The position numbers and the translations under genes were made by a program. Shown one piece after another: positions 52,617 through 61,683 of a stretch of DNA of 64,000 nucleotides. Position 1 is the stretch's first letter, and each line of letters opens with the position of its first letter. Under the pieces are notes generated by a model that was given only the letters and a program-made list of their open reading frames with translations, searched no databases and was not told the origin of the DNA. This DNA is from an uncultured Amaricoccus sp. (GTDB lineage Bacteria > Pseudomonadota > Alphaproteobacteria > Rhodobacterales > Rhodobacteraceae): the NCBI RefSeq assembly GCF_937891315.1, contig NZ_CALAGI010000140.1:17647-81646 (forward strand). The letters are read 5' to 3'.

Positions 52617-54188
52617 TCAGATGGTGCCGCCGCTCATCGCCTTGGCGATATGGTCTGCCTGCCGGATGGCGAGCGCGACGATGGTCAGGGTCGGATTTTC
52701 CGCCGCGCCGGTGGTGAACTGGCTGCCATCCGAGACGAAGAGATTCGGCACATCGTGGCTCTGGCCGTTCCGGTCCACGACGCCATCCCTCGGGTTCTCG
52801 CTCATCCGGTTGGTGCCGAGATTGTGGGTCGAGGGATAGGGCGGCGTCGGGAAGACACGTGTGGCGCCGACCGCGCGATACATCTCCTCGCCTTTGCGGT
52901 AGGCGTAGGCGCGCATCGCCTCGTCGTTCGGATGGTCGTCGAAATGCACATTCGGCACGGGCAGGCCGTTCGCGTCCTTCACCTCGGTGTTGAGCGTGAC
53001 ACGGTTGGTCTCGCGCGGCATGTCCTCGCCGACGATCCAGAGCCCGGCCATGTTCTCGTAGCTGTCGAGCGCGGAAGTGAACTCCCGCCCCCAGGCGCCG
53101 GGGTCGAGGAAGGCCGCCATGAATGGCAGGCCGAGCGACAGGGTCTCGAACTCGAACCCGCCGGAGAAGCCGCGGGACGGGTCGTGACGCCGCTCATCGC
53201 CGATATAGCCCGCCATCACCGTTCCGCGCCACATGCTCACCGGCTTGTCGAAGACCGCGTAGACCGATCCGGTCGTGTGGCGCATGTAGTTGCGGCCGAC
53301 CTGACCGGAGGAATTCGCCATTCCGTCCGGGAACATCGACGAGGCGGAGTTGAGCAGGAGCCGCGGGCTCTCGATGGAGTTGCAGGCGACCGAGACGATC
53401 CGCGCCTTCTGCCGCTGCTGCTTGCCGTCAGCGTCCACATAGACGACGCCGGTGGCCTTGCCCTTGTCGTCATGCTCGATCTGGAGCGCGAAGCAGCCCG
53501 ACCGGACTTCGAGATTGCCCGTCGCCTCGCCGCGCGGCACATCGGTATAGGCGGCCGACCATTTGGCGCCCCACTTGCAGCCCTGGAAGCAGAAGCCGGT
53601 CTGCTGGCACGGCATCCGATCGTCGAAATCAATGCTGTTGATCGCCATCCGCCCGGTGTTCACGTCCTTGTAGCCGATGGCCTTGGCGCCGGCCTCGAAC
53701 ACCTTGTAGTTGTTGTTCCCGGGCAGTCCGGGCCGGTCCTCGGTGCGCGTGACCCCGAGCTTGTGCTCGGCCTTGGCGTACCACGGCTCCATCTCGGCGG
53801 AGTCGATCGGCCAGTCGAGCAGGTTCGCGTCCGCGATCGCGCCGTAGGTGGACTTCGCCTTCCACTCATAGTCCTGGAACCGCAGGCTGGCACCCGCCCA
53901 GTGGATCGAGGTGCCGCCCACCGCCTTCACGATCCAGGTGGGCAAGTTCGGAAAGTTCTTCGCCACCCGCCAGTCGCCGGAAGTCGTGCGCATGTCGGTC
54001 CAGGCAAGCTGGGTGAAGCTCGCCCATTCGTCGTTGAGGTAATCCTCGGGCAGGTAGCGCCCGCCGGCCTCGATCGAGACCACCTTGATGCCCTTCTGGG
54101 CCAGCTCGTTCGCCAGCACGCCGCCGCCGGCGCCGGAGCCGACGATCACCACCACGCTGTCGTCATCGAGATCGAACTTCGCGACCAT
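52617..54188 (-). CDS. GMC oxidoreductase, gluconate 2-dehydrogenase-like flavoprotein subunit
   Basis: 523-residue flavoprotein with FAD motif IVGSGAGGGVLANELAQKG (about 15-33), the substrate-domain PCQQTGFCFQGCKWGAKWSA and the C-terminal STHNLGTNRM ... NLFVSDGSQFTTGAAENPTLTIVALAIRQADHIA, which holds the catalytic His/Asn region. It matches the large subunit of membrane-bound gluconate/sorbitol-type dehydrogenases. The preceding gene encodes the small subunit, 13 bp away. The usual cytochrome c subunit is absent from the neighbourhood. Sugar substrate unknown. ATG 54188 fits the GMC start. Confidence 0.88.
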   Translation of the reverse strand: MVAKFDLDDDSVVVIVGSGAGGGVLANELAQKGIKVVSIEAGGRYLPEDYLNDEWASFTQLAWTDMRTTSGDWRVAKNFPNLPTWIVKAVGGTSIHWAGASLRFQDYEWKAKSTYGAIADANLLDWPIDSAEMEPWYAKAEHKLGVTRTEDRPGLPGNNNYKVFEAGAKAIGYKDVNTGRMAINSIDFDDRMPCQQTGFCFQGCKWGAKWSAAYTDVPRGEATGNLEVRSGCFALQIEHDDKGKATGVVYVDADGKQQRQKARIVSVACNSIESPRLLLNSASSMFPDGMANSSGQVGRNYMRHTTGSVYAVFDKPVSMWRGTVMAGYIGDERRHDPSRGFSGGFEFETLSLGLPFMAAFLDPGAWGREFTSALDSYENMAGLWIVGEDMPRETNRVTLNTEVKDANGLPVPNVHFDDHPNDEAMRAYAYRKGEEMYRAVGATRVFPTPPYPSTHNLGTNRMSENPRDGVVDRNGQSHDVPNLFVSDGSQFTTGAAENPTLTIVALAIRQADHIAKAMSGGTI

Positions 54189-54201
54189 CTCTCGTTCCCC
54201 C

Positions 54202-54723
54202 TCAGAGCCAGCTGATGTCGTCGAAGCCGCGATTGATATAGCCGCCCTGGCTATAGCTCTCGCCCTGATAGCCGAAGATCGGCCACACCTCCTTCTGGTT
54301 GTAGAGGCCGGTAACGAGGCCACCGCGAACGGTCTGGAAGAATGCGCCATGCTCCATGCCACGCAGGATTTCGACGCGTTCCGCCTCCCACGGGACGGCG
54401 AGATAGTTCGCATATCCCGCGCCCAGAGCGGCGGCGTCGAGCGCGGCGATGCCGGCCTCGGTCGCCTCGGCGAGCTCGGGCGTGTCATAGCCCTTGACCG
54501 CGACGGCGTAGAAATTGTCCGCGATCTTGTCGTGCGGATAGATGTCGCGCGCCATCTGGATCAAAGTCGCCATGGTCGCGGGCTTCAGGTTCGTCACTTC
54601 GAGCGCCCAGGCGGCGTCGCGGCTGGCGACGAAGCCCGAGCCGATCGAAAAGGCGGCGCCGACGACGGCGGCGCGCGCGAGCAGCGCCCGTCGCGTCAGG
54701 CCGCTCGACCTCAGGTCTGTCAT
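54202..54723 (-). CDS. gluconate 2-dehydrogenase subunit 3 family protein
   Basis: 173-residue protein with a Tat-like N-terminus (SSGLTRRALLARAAVVGAAFSIGSGFVA). This is an exported small subunit of the GMC dehydrogenase encoded by the next gene (the flavoprotein is usually carried out with it). The body has the family's DIYPHDKIADNFYAVAVKGYD and ends GYINRGFDDISWL. Met at 54723 (GGAGGAGAA upstream) was chosen so that the twin-arginine region lies at the N-terminus. Confidence 0.85.
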   Translation of the reverse strand: MTDLRSSGLTRRALLARAAVVGAAFSIGSGFVASRDAAWALEVTNLKPATMATLIQMARDIYPHDKIADNFYAVAVKGYDTPELAEATEAGIAALDAAALGAGYANYLAVPWEAERVEILRGMEHGAFFQTVRGGLVTGLYNQKEVWPIFGYQGESYSQGGYINRGFDDISWL

Positions 54724-54769
54724 GTTCTCCTCCCGTTGCTTGCTTTTTTGCTGGCAGTCATGGCGGCGC

Positions 54770-55165
54770 CTAGATGTAGCGTCCGCCTCGTCGCAGAACC
54801 TCGATCTGGTAGCCATCGGGGTCGGCCACGAAGAAAAATTGCGCGATCACCTCACCGGCGGGTGCGAAGGCGACGATCTTGCGCGGCGCGAAGCCCGCCG
54901 CCTCGAACCGGGTATGTTCGGCCTCGAGATCATCGACGGCGACCGCGAGATGGCCGTAGCCGTCGCCGAGCGCATAGGGCTCGGTCCGGCCCTTGTTGAT
55001 GGTGAGCTCGATCTCGAAGTCGTTCTCGGCATTGCGCAGATAGACAAGGGTGAAAGTCTCGAAATCCAGCCGATCGGCGATTTCGAGCCCGAAGGCCACG
55101 CGATAGAAATTGAGCGAGCGCTCCTCGTCGAGCACGCGGATCATGGAATGGATGGCCTTGGCCAA
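54770..55165 (-). CDS. VOC superfamily protein, lactoylglutathione lyase-like
   Basis: 131-residue protein, single glyoxalase/VOC fold: MIRVLDEERSLNFYRVAFGLE, YGHLAVAVDDLEAEHTRFEAAGF and the C-terminal FFVADPDGYQIEVL, whose Glu is a metal ligand. GloA-like, but dioxygenase or isomerase roles are possible. It begins with TTG 55165 (GGAGG 5-6 nt upstream). It is unrelated in function to the GMC pair downstream but on the same strand. Confidence 0.82.
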   Translation of the reverse strand: MAKAIHSMIRVLDEERSLNFYRVAFGLEIADRLDFETFTLVYLRNAENDFEIELTINKGRTEPYALGDGYGHLAVAVDDLEAEHTRFEAAGFAPRKIVAFAPAGEVIAQFFFVADPDGYQIEVLRRGGRYI

Positions 55166-55319
55166 GGTCGCCTCCCCGGGGAAGTTGGGTTTCGGTCAAG
55201 CATTCCCCAGGATCGGCGCGGAGTGGTGGCAGCCCGCTACCACGTACCACCTTCGAACACTTGTCCGGCGGGGCGGGAGCCTCAATATTGGGAATTAAGT
55301 TCCGGGGGAGGATCGCATC

Positions 55320-55622
55320 ATGTGTCACGTGTTCGCCGCGCAGGATCCAATGGGGTACGATCAGGTGAGCCGGTCGTTGAGGATCGCGGGGCATTCCACC
55401 TCGATCCGCCTCGAGGCCGCCTTCTGGTCGTTGCTCGACGAGATGGCCGCGGAGCAGCGCCTCAGCACGCCGAAATTCCTGTCGCTGCTCTATGACGAGG
55501 CGCTGGAGGCGCAGGGCGAGATCAGCAACTTCGCCTCGATGCTGCGCACGAGTTGCCTGCTCTATCTGCGCGGTGCCCGGGCGGACGCGGCCGAATTGCG
55601 AGAGCTCGCCCACGCGGGTTGA
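55320..55622 (+). CDS. ribbon-helix-helix domain protein
   Basis: 100-residue protein. The segment SRSLRIAGHSTSIRLEAAFWSLLDEMAAEQRLSTPKFLSLLYDEA is the RHH-type DNA-binding fold common in alphaproteobacterial paralogues. The rest is a helical tail. Such proteins are thought to be DNA-binding regulators, but targets are unknown. SD GGGGAGG lies 7-9 nt before ATG. It lies 77 bp upstream of the mrp operon in the same direction and might regulate it, which is inference. Confidence 0.85.
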   Translation: MCHVFAAQDPMGYDQVSRSLRIAGHSTSIRLEAAFWSLLDEMAAEQRLSTPKFLSLLYDEALEAQGEISNFASMLRTSCLLYLRGARADAAELRELAHAG

Positions 55623-55699
55623 TTCAGCGGACACGCCGGTTAAGCTGCGCGCTTTCCTGAGAGGCGGGGCAGCGCTTCGCCCTGAAACGCGAGCGCTCC

Positions 55700-57931
55700 T
55701 TGGCCGATAACCACCCCTCTGCGACGGGCGACGCGGGCCCCTGGCGCCTGATCCCTGCCATCCTCGCCGCGCTCGGGACGCTGTGGTTCGCCCGCTTCCT
55801 CGGTCCGGTCGCACAGGGCGAGACCCCGGAACTGGTGGTGCCCTGGGTGCCGTCGCTCGGGATCGAGGCGGCGTTCCGGCTCGACGGGCTGGCGCTCGCC
55901 TTCGCGCTGCTGATCTGCGGGATCGGGGCGATCTGCTTTCTCTACGCCGCCACCTATTTCCGGGGCGATGCGCGGCTCGGGTCGCTGCTCGTCATTCTCG
56001 TCGCCTTCGCGATCTCGATGCTCGGGCTCGTCACGGCCGACGACGCGGTGACGCTCTTCGTCTTCTGGGAGGCGACGACGATCACCTCCTGGCTCCTCGT
56101 CGGCTTCGACCACGAACGGCCGGCGGCGCGGGCGGCGGCGCTACAGGCACTGCTCATCACCGGCGCCGGCGGGCTGGCGCTGCTCGCCGGACTGCTGCTG
56201 ATGGGCGGCGTCGCGGGCGGCTACCGGCTGTCGGCGATGAACGCGGCCGGCGATCTCTTCCGCGACCATGCGCTCTATCCCGCGATCTTCGCGCTCGTCA
56301 TCCTCGGCTGCTTCACCAAGTCGGCGCAGTTCCCCTTCCAGTTCTGGTTGCCCGGCGCGATGGCGGCGCCGACGCCGGTCAGCGCCTATCTGCATTCCGC
56401 CACCATGGTGAAGGCCGGCGTCTATCTGATGGCGCGGCTCAGCCCGTCGCTCGGCGGCACCGACCTCTGGATCTCGGTGCTGACGCCGGTCGGCGGGTTC
56501 ACCATGCTGCTCGCTTCGATCTGGGCGGTGCGCCAGACGGACATGAAGCTCCTGCTCGCCTACACCACGGTGATGGCGCTCGGCCTGATGACCATGCTGC
56601 TCGGCACCTCCACGCCGGTGGCGGTCGCGGCGGCGATGACCTTCCTGCTGGTGCATGCCTTCTACAAGGCGGCGCTGTTTCTCGCGGTCGGCATGATCGA
56701 GAAGGGCGCCGGGTCGCGCGACTATCCGGCCGTCGGGGGGCTCGCCGGGGCGATGCCGCTGACGGCGGCGGTGGCTGGCCTCGCGGCCCTGTCGATGGCC
56801 GGTTTCCCGCCGATGTTCGGCTTCGTCGGCAAGGAGGTGATCTATCAGGGTACGACGGGCGCCGTCACCGTCGCCGCCCTGCTCGCCAACGCGGCGATGG
56901 TCGCCTGCGCCGCCGTGGTGACACTCCGCCCGTTCCTCGGCAGGCGGACGAGTCCCCGGGCGCAACCGGCGGATCCCGGCTGGGGCCTCTGGCTCGGGCC
57001 GTCGGCGCTCGCGGCGCTGGGCCTCGCCTTCGGCCTTTTTCCGGGGGTGATCGGCCATGCCCTCGTCGCGCCGATGACGCGCGCGGTCACCGGCGGGCCG
57101 ATGCCGGTCGAGCTCGAACTCTGGCACGGGATCAACGCCGCGTTCCTGCTCAGCCTCGCTACCTTCGCCCTCGGCGGTCTCCTCTATGCCAATCTCGACC
57201 GTCTGCGCGACGCCCTCGCCACCGCCGAGCCGCGCCTGCCCCGGACCGAGGGCTGGTACGACGCGGCGCTGGCCGGCTGCCTCGCCTTCGCCGCCGCGCT
57301 GACCGGGGCGGTGCAGAACGGGCGGATGACGAGCTACCTGCGGACGACCTTCCTCCTCTTCGCCGCGCTGATCTGGGGCGCGCTGGTCATCGGCGGCGCG
57401 ATGCCGCGGCCGATGGCCGGAGCGACGAGCCTCGTCGACTGGGCGGTGCTGGCGCTCATCTGCGCCTCGATCGTGGCCGTGCTGCGAACCTCGTCCCGAC
57501 TGACGGCGATCTGCGCGCTCGGCGGGGTCGGCGCCGGGATCGCCATCATCTTCGTGCTCTATGGCGCGATCGACGTCGCCATGACCCAGCTCTTCGTCGA
57601 GGTTCTGGTCGTGGTGTTCCTCGCCATCGCCATGGCGCGGCTGCCGCGCATGGGCCCACCGCGGTTTCACGCCGGCAACGCGGCGGTCGCCATCCTGCTC
57701 GGCCTCGGCGTGACGCTGTCGGCGCTGGCGGTGCTGAGCACGCCGCTCGATCCCTTCATGTCGCGCTTCTTCGAGGAGAAAAGCGCTCCGGTGGCGCTTG
57801 GGCACAACATCGTCAACGTGATCCTGGTCGATTTCCGCGGCTTTGACACGATGGGCGAGATCTCGGTCATCGTGATCGCCGGGGTGGCCGCGATCGCCGC
57901 GCTGCGCGCCGGGCGGAGGGCGGCGAAATGA
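55700..57931 (+). CDS. mrpA: Mrp Na+/H+ antiporter subunit A
   Basis: 743-residue membrane protein, the largest subunit of the Mrp antiporter, homologous to complex I NuoL. About 20 hydrophobic helices; the conserved proton-channel segments FWEATTITSWLLVGFDHERPAAR and KSAQFPFQFWLPGAMAAPTPVSAYLHSATMVKAGVYL are visible. The C-terminus (about 620-735) carries the MbeE/MnhB-like extension. The start is TTG 55700; a clear SD is not seen, so the exact N-terminus is uncertain. First gene of a seven-gene operon whose members overlap by 1-4 bp. Confidence 0.9.
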   Translation: MADNHPSATGDAGPWRLIPAILAALGTLWFARFLGPVAQGETPELVVPWVPSLGIEAAFRLDGLALAFALLICGIGAICFLYAATYFRGDARLGSLLVILVAFAISMLGLVTADDAVTLFVFWEATTITSWLLVGFDHERPAARAAALQALLITGAGGLALLAGLLLMGGVAGGYRLSAMNAAGDLFRDHALYPAIFALVILGCFTKSAQFPFQFWLPGAMAAPTPVSAYLHSATMVKAGVYLMARLSPSLGGTDLWISVLTPVGGFTMLLASIWAVRQTDMKLLLAYTTVMALGLMTMLLGTSTPVAVAAAMTFLLVHAFYKAALFLAVGMIEKGAGSRDYPAVGGLAGAMPLTAAVAGLAALSMAGFPPMFGFVGKEVIYQGTTGAVTVAALLANAAMVACAAVVTLRPFLGRRTSPRAQPADPGWGLWLGPSALAALGLAFGLFPGVIGHALVAPMTRAVTGGPMPVELELWHGINAAFLLSLATFALGGLLYANLDRLRDALATAEPRLPRTEGWYDAALAGCLAFAAALTGAVQNGRMTSYLRTTFLLFAALIWGALVIGGAMPRPMAGATSLVDWAVLALICASIVAVLRTSSRLTAICALGGVGAGIAIIFVLYGAIDVAMTQLFVEVLVVVFLAIAMARLPRMGPPRFHAGNAAVAILLGLGVTLSALAVLSTPLDPFMSRFFEEKSAPVALGHNIVNVILVDFRGFDTMGEISVIVIAGVAAIAALRAGRRAAK

Positions 57932-58374
57932 GATCGCTGATCCTCAGCACCGCGGCGCGCGCGCTCATTCCGGCGATCCTCGCGCTGTCGGTCTTCATCT
58001 TCTGGCGCGGGCATAACCAGCCGGGCGGTGGATTCATCGGCGGCCTGCTCGCGGCGAGCGCCTTCGCCCTGCTCGAAAAGGCCGAGGGCGTGGTCCGCGC
58101 CCGCCGGGCGCTCTGGTTCGACCCCCGATCGCTCGCCGCCTTCGGCCTCGGCTGCGCCCTCGTCGCGGGGCTCTGGGGCGGGCTCGAATACGGCTATTTC
58201 CTCAAGGGCGTCTGGCCGTTCGTGACGTTCGACGCGGAAGGCCACAAGTCCGGCCTGCCCTTCGGCTCGATCATGCTCTTCGACTTCGGCGTCTATCTCG
58301 TGGTGCTCGGCACCGTCTGCGGCATCCTCTTCACCCTCGAGGAGAGCGTCGTCGAGCAGGACGGGGACGATTGA
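57928..58374 (+). CDS. mrpB: Mrp antiporter subunit B
   Basis: 148-residue membrane protein with four helices; FWRGHNQPGGGFIGGLLAA is the MnhB signature and GSIMLFDFGVYLVVLGTV the last helix. Overlaps mrpA by 4 bp (ATGA) and mrpC by one base. Separate A and B subunits make this the seven-subunit (group 1) Mrp form. Confidence 0.94.
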   Translation: MRSLILSTAARALIPAILALSVFIFWRGHNQPGGGFIGGLLAASAFALLEKAEGVVRARRALWFDPRSLAAFGLGCALVAGLWGGLEYGYFLKGVWPFVTFDAEGHKSGLPFGSIMLFDFGVYLVVLGTVCGILFTLEESVVEQDGDD

Positions 58375-58733
58375 TGGAAGTCCCGCTGTCGATCCTCGCG
58401 GGTCTTCTCGTCGCCGCCGGCGCCTATCTGATGATGGGCGGACGGACCCTGCCCTATCTCTTCGGCCTGACCATGATCTCGAACGCCGCGAACATGATCA
58501 TCTTCGCCGTCGGCCGCCTGACCTATGCGCGGCCGCCGCTGGTGCCGGCCGACGCGACGACGATCACCGGCGCGGCGAACCCGCTGCCCCAGGCGCTGAT
58601 CCTGACGGCGATCGTGATCGGCTTCGGCCTCCTCGTCTTCGCACTGACCCTCGCCTACCGCTCCTACCACGTGCTCGGCACCATCGAGATGGACGAGGCA
58701 CGGATGGCCGAACCGGCCGAGGCGCGAGACTGA
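58374..58733 (+). CDS. mrpC: Mrp antiporter subunit C
   Basis: 119-residue NuoK-like membrane protein with three helices: LAGLLVAAGAYLMMGGRTLPYLFGLTMISNAANMIIF and NPLPQALILTAIVIGFGLLVFAL, which contain the conserved polar and Asn residues of MnhC. Start ATG 58374, not the TTG one codon earlier, because the former couples with the mrpB stop (TGATG). Confidence 0.94.
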   Translation: MEVPLSILAGLLVAAGAYLMMGGRTLPYLFGLTMISNAANMIIFAVGRLTYARPPLVPADATTITGAANPLPQALILTAIVIGFGLLVFALTLAYRSYHVLGTIEMDEARMAEPAEARD

Positions 58734-60211
58734 TGCTGCTTTTCTGGCCGCTGGTCATTCCGTTCCTGATCGCCGTCGCGTGCCTGCTCTGCCACCGCTC
58801 CGGCGCGGCGCAGCGGGGACTCTCGCTCCTCGGCGCCCTCGTCCTGCTCGCGGTCGCGGCGCGGATCCTCGCCCGCGTGATCGTGTCCGGCCCCTTCGCC
58901 GAACAGGCCGGCGGCTGGGTCGCGCCTTTCGGGATCACCATGGTCGCCGACGGGCTCTCCGCGACCATGGTGCTGCTCGTCGGGATCGTCGCGGTGGTGA
59001 CCACGGTGTTCGGCTTCACCGACGTGACGAAAACCGAGACGCGGGCCGGGCATCACCCGCTGACCAACGCGCTGCTCGCCGGGCTCTGCGGCGCCTTCCT
59101 GACCGGCGACATCTTCAACATGTATGTCTGGTTCGAGGTGATGCTGATCTCCTCCTTCGGCCTGCTGGTGATCGGCGGCGGGCCGGCCGCGCTTGACGGG
59201 GCGATGAAATACGCCGGGCTCAACCTGATTGCGACCGTCGCCTTCATCTCCGGCGTCGGGCTGCTCTATGGCACGACCGGCGCGCTCAACATGGCCGACC
59301 TGCACCAGCGGCTGCAGGGGCGCGGTGGCGAGACCGCGATCCTCGTCCCGGCCGCGTTCCTGATCTTCGCCTTCGGCTCCAAGGCGGCGCTGTTCCCGGC
59401 GTTCTTCTGGCTGCCGGCCTCCTATCACACGCCGTCCTTCACCAGTTCGGCGCTGTTCGCCGCGCTGCTCACCAAGGTCGGGGTCTATTCGCTGATCCGG
59501 GTGTTCACTCTGGTCTTTCCGATCGAGGACACGGCGATCCAGACGACGCTGCTCTGGGGCGCCGCGCTGACCATGATCGTCGGCGCCTTCGGCGCGCTGG
59601 CACAGGACAGCCCGCGGCGGGTGCTGAATTTCACCATCATCTCCTCGATCGGCTACATGATTCTCGGGCTCGCGCTGCACACGCCGCTCGCCATGCTGGG
59701 CGCGGTCTATTCGCTGTTCCAGGATGTCATCGTGAAGGCCAATCTCTATCTCGCGGCCGGCGCGGCGGCCCGGCTCGCCGGCGCGGAGAGCTTCGGCCGG
59801 ACGGGCGGCCTCTGGCGCGCGCATCCCTGGTTCGCCGCGCTGTTCCTGTTGCCGGCGCTGTCACTGGCCGGGGTGCCGCCCTTCGCCGGCTTCTGGGGCA
59901 AGCTCATCCTGGTCCGGGCGACGCTCGAGATCGGCGCGGGCGCGCTCACCGCGCTGATCCTCGTCGTCGGACTGCTGACGCTTTTCGCAATCGCGCGGGT
60001 CTGGTCCGAACTCTTCTGGAAGCCCGCGCGCGAGGCGCCATCGCCGACGCGGCTGCCGGCCACCATCTGGGCCATCCTGCTGCTCCTCGCCGGGCTCGTC
60101 ACCTTGATCGGGCTCGAGGCGGGACCGTTCATCGACGCGGCGGCGGGGGTCGCGGCCGGCCTCGTCGACCCCGCCGCCTATATCGCCGCCGTGCTGGGAG
60201 GACCCCGATGA
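58733..60211 (+). CDS. mrpD: Mrp antiporter subunit D
   Basis: 492-residue NuoN/M-like membrane protein with about 14 helices. The ion-channel residues lie in VWFEVMLISSFGLLVIGG and SKAALFPAFFWLPASYHTPSFTSSALFAALLTKVGVYSLIRV. ATG overlaps the mrpC stop (TGATG). Necessary antiporter subunit. Confidence 0.94.
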   Translation: MLLFWPLVIPFLIAVACLLCHRSGAAQRGLSLLGALVLLAVAARILARVIVSGPFAEQAGGWVAPFGITMVADGLSATMVLLVGIVAVVTTVFGFTDVTKTETRAGHHPLTNALLAGLCGAFLTGDIFNMYVWFEVMLISSFGLLVIGGGPAALDGAMKYAGLNLIATVAFISGVGLLYGTTGALNMADLHQRLQGRGGETAILVPAAFLIFAFGSKAALFPAFFWLPASYHTPSFTSSALFAALLTKVGVYSLIRVFTLVFPIEDTAIQTTLLWGAALTMIVGAFGALAQDSPRRVLNFTIISSIGYMILGLALHTPLAMLGAVYSLFQDVIVKANLYLAAGAAARLAGAESFGRTGGLWRAHPWFAALFLLPALSLAGVPPFAGFWGKLILVRATLEIGAGALTALILVVGLLTLFAIARVWSELFWKPAREAPSPTRLPATIWAILLLLAGLVTLIGLEAGPFIDAAAGVAAGLVDPAAYIAAVLGGPR

Positions 60212-60540
60212 TCCGCCTCTACCACGCCGTCCAGCTCGCCGGCTGGTTTCTCTGGGATCTCGCGCGGTCGAGCGTCGCGGTGGCGCGGGCCGTGCTCGCC
60301 CCGCGCGACGCGACCCGACCCCGCTTCGTGCTGGTGCCGCTGCGGACGACCTCGGACGCCGGCATCACGCTCGTCGCGAACTATATCACCCTTACCCCCG
60401 GCACGCTGACCGTCGATGTCGGGCCGGGCCGCGACTGCCTCCTCGTCCACGACCTCCTCGCCGGCGACAGCGGCGACGGCACCCGCGCCGGGATCCAGAA
60501 CGAGATCGAGCCGCGCGTGCTGCGGGTGACCGGGCGATGA
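60208..60540 (+). CDS. mrpE: Mrp antiporter subunit E (short form)
   Basis: 110-residue protein starting at what would be the last membrane helix of a full MrpE (YHAVQLAGWFLWDLARSSVAVARAVL). It then has the conserved soluble part TTSDAGITLVANYITLTPGTLTVDV. Full MrpE proteins of about 160 residues have additional N-terminal helices, so this is a shortened form, though the frame is intact and coupled to both neighbours (ATGA overlaps with mrpD and mrpF). Confidence 0.88.
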   Translation: MIRLYHAVQLAGWFLWDLARSSVAVARAVLAPRDATRPRFVLVPLRTTSDAGITLVANYITLTPGTLTVDVGPGRDCLLVHDLLAGDSGDGTRAGIQNEIEPRVLRVTGR

Positions 60541-60848
60541 TCCTCGGGACCGAGGTTGGCGGCGTTCTCGGCGTCGCGCTGGCACTGACCGTGCTCTGCC
60601 TTTTCGGCGCGCTCGGCGCCGCGGCCTGGCGCCTGCTGGTCGGGCCGACGCTGGCCGACCGGGTAGTGGCGCTCGACATGATCTCGGTGCTGCTCGTGGT
60701 GTTTCTCGTCGTCTTCCGCCTGGCAAGCGGCGTCGAGGCCTATATCTTCGTCGCGATCGGCCTCGCGCTCATCTCCTTCCTCGCCACCGTCGCCTTCGCC
60801 AACTACATCGACCGTGCCGGCGGCCCCGACCGGGAGCCGCCGCGATGA
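60537..60848 (+). CDS. mrpF: Mrp antiporter subunit F
   Basis: 103-residue membrane protein with three helices; RLLVGPTLADRVVALDMISVLLVVFLV is the MnhF motif with conserved Pro and Asp. Overlaps mrpE and mrpG by 4 bp. Confidence 0.94.
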   Translation: MILGTEVGGVLGVALALTVLCLFGALGAAAWRLLVGPTLADRVVALDMISVLLVVFLVVFRLASGVEAYIFVAIGLALISFLATVAFANYIDRAGGPDREPPR

Positions 60849-61189
60849 TCGACTGGATCGCCGCCGCCCTGCTGCTCGCCGGCGGCTTTTTCTGCCTCGT
60901 GGCCGGGATCGGCGTCGTCCGGCTCGGCGACGTCTATTGCCGGATGCACGCCGCGACCAAGGCCGGCACCCTCGGCCTCGCGCTCATCTGCCTCGCCGCG
61001 ACGCTGCGCGCCGATGGCTGGGGCCAGATGATCGAACCGCTGATCGTCTTCGTCTTCATGATCGCCACCGCCCCGATCGGCGCCCATCTCATCGGCCGCG
61101 CCGCCTTCCGGGCGGGCGCGCCGACCAAGCCCGGCACAGGCTCCGACCCGGGGGTGGACCGTTTCCGCCAATCCGCGGATGAAACTTGA
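60845..61189 (+). CDS. mrpG: Mrp antiporter subunit G
   Basis: 114-residue membrane protein with three helices; GIGVVRLGDVYCRMHAATKAGTLGLALI is the MnhG/PhaG signature. Final gene of mrpABCDEFG. Confidence 0.94.
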   Translation: MIDWIAAALLLAGGFFCLVAGIGVVRLGDVYCRMHAATKAGTLGLALICLAATLRADGWGQMIEPLIVFVFMIATAPIGAHLIGRAAFRAGAPTKPGTGSDPGVDRFRQSADET

Positions 61190-61267
61190 ACCCACCCGCC
61201 GAATTGCCCGCTCCAGCGGGTCGCCGCCAGCCAGGCCGGGACCGGATTTGCGACGCCCTGACCCGGA

Positions 61268-61299
61268 GCTGAGCCCCTAATGCTGACCCGGGGCTCAGC
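61268..61299 (+). terminator. hairpin downstream of mrpG
   Basis: Perfect 10-bp stem GCTGAGCCCC/GGGGCTCAGC with a 12-nt loop, 79 bp past the mrpG stop, whose right arm is the start of repeat copy 2. No T-run. Confidence 0.45.
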
Positions 61300-61480
61300 C
61301 TTCCAGTGCGCCGGAAGCCCTGTGAGATCACGCCGCCCCTGGGCCCTCTTCCAGTTTCATATTGGCAGAATTCCTATCGGGCAGGACGAGGGGCCCCGCC
61401 AAAGGGCGGGGAGAAAAAAGGACTCGCGGCCAACAGGCCGCTCCTTTGGCGGCCGCGCAGCGGCCGCCGGGCCCAAGGGC
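61282..61480. repeat. dispersed hairpin-rich intergenic repeat, copy 2
   Basis: 199-nt match to 5912-6109, same orientation, with the central 70 nt identical. The same series of hairpins is kept, including GCGGCC-aaca-GGCCGC and the 9-bp stem GGCGGCCGC/GCGGCCGCC with a shorter loop (GCA). Lies in the mrpG-pntA gap; flanked by unrelated sequence. Confidence 0.85.
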
Positions 61481-61582
61481 TGCGCGCGCTCCGCGGGAGC
61501 CGACCCGTCCCGGTCCGGCGGGCCGGGACTTTCGCCGGCGGTGCCATTGCCGCCCCCCGCGTGGCGCGCGACCATGGACCGT

Positions 61583-61611
61583 TTGACACAGCGAATGGGC
61601 AAACCTACAAG
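61583..61611 (+). promoter_or_regulatory. sigma-70-like promoter for pntA
   Basis: TTGACA (61583-61588), 17-bp spacer, TACAAG (61606-61611): a perfect -35 and a -10 with four of six consensus bases, about 70 bp upstream of the pntA start. Confidence 0.6.
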
Positions 61612-61683
61612 CACGAAGCGTTAACGATCGCCGGGCGCGGGCGCCCGGGCGCATAACCCACGCGGGACGAGGAGGGAAGGTCG

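Larger units (their letters stand above)
61190..61683. other. 494-bp region between mrpG and pntA with repeat copy 2 and the pntA promoter
   Basis: No gene supported. A 10-bp hairpin GCTGAGCCCC/GGGGCTCAGC (61268-61299) leads into repeat copy 2 (61282-61480). After it lies a good sigma-70-like promoter (61583-61611). Confidence 0.7.
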
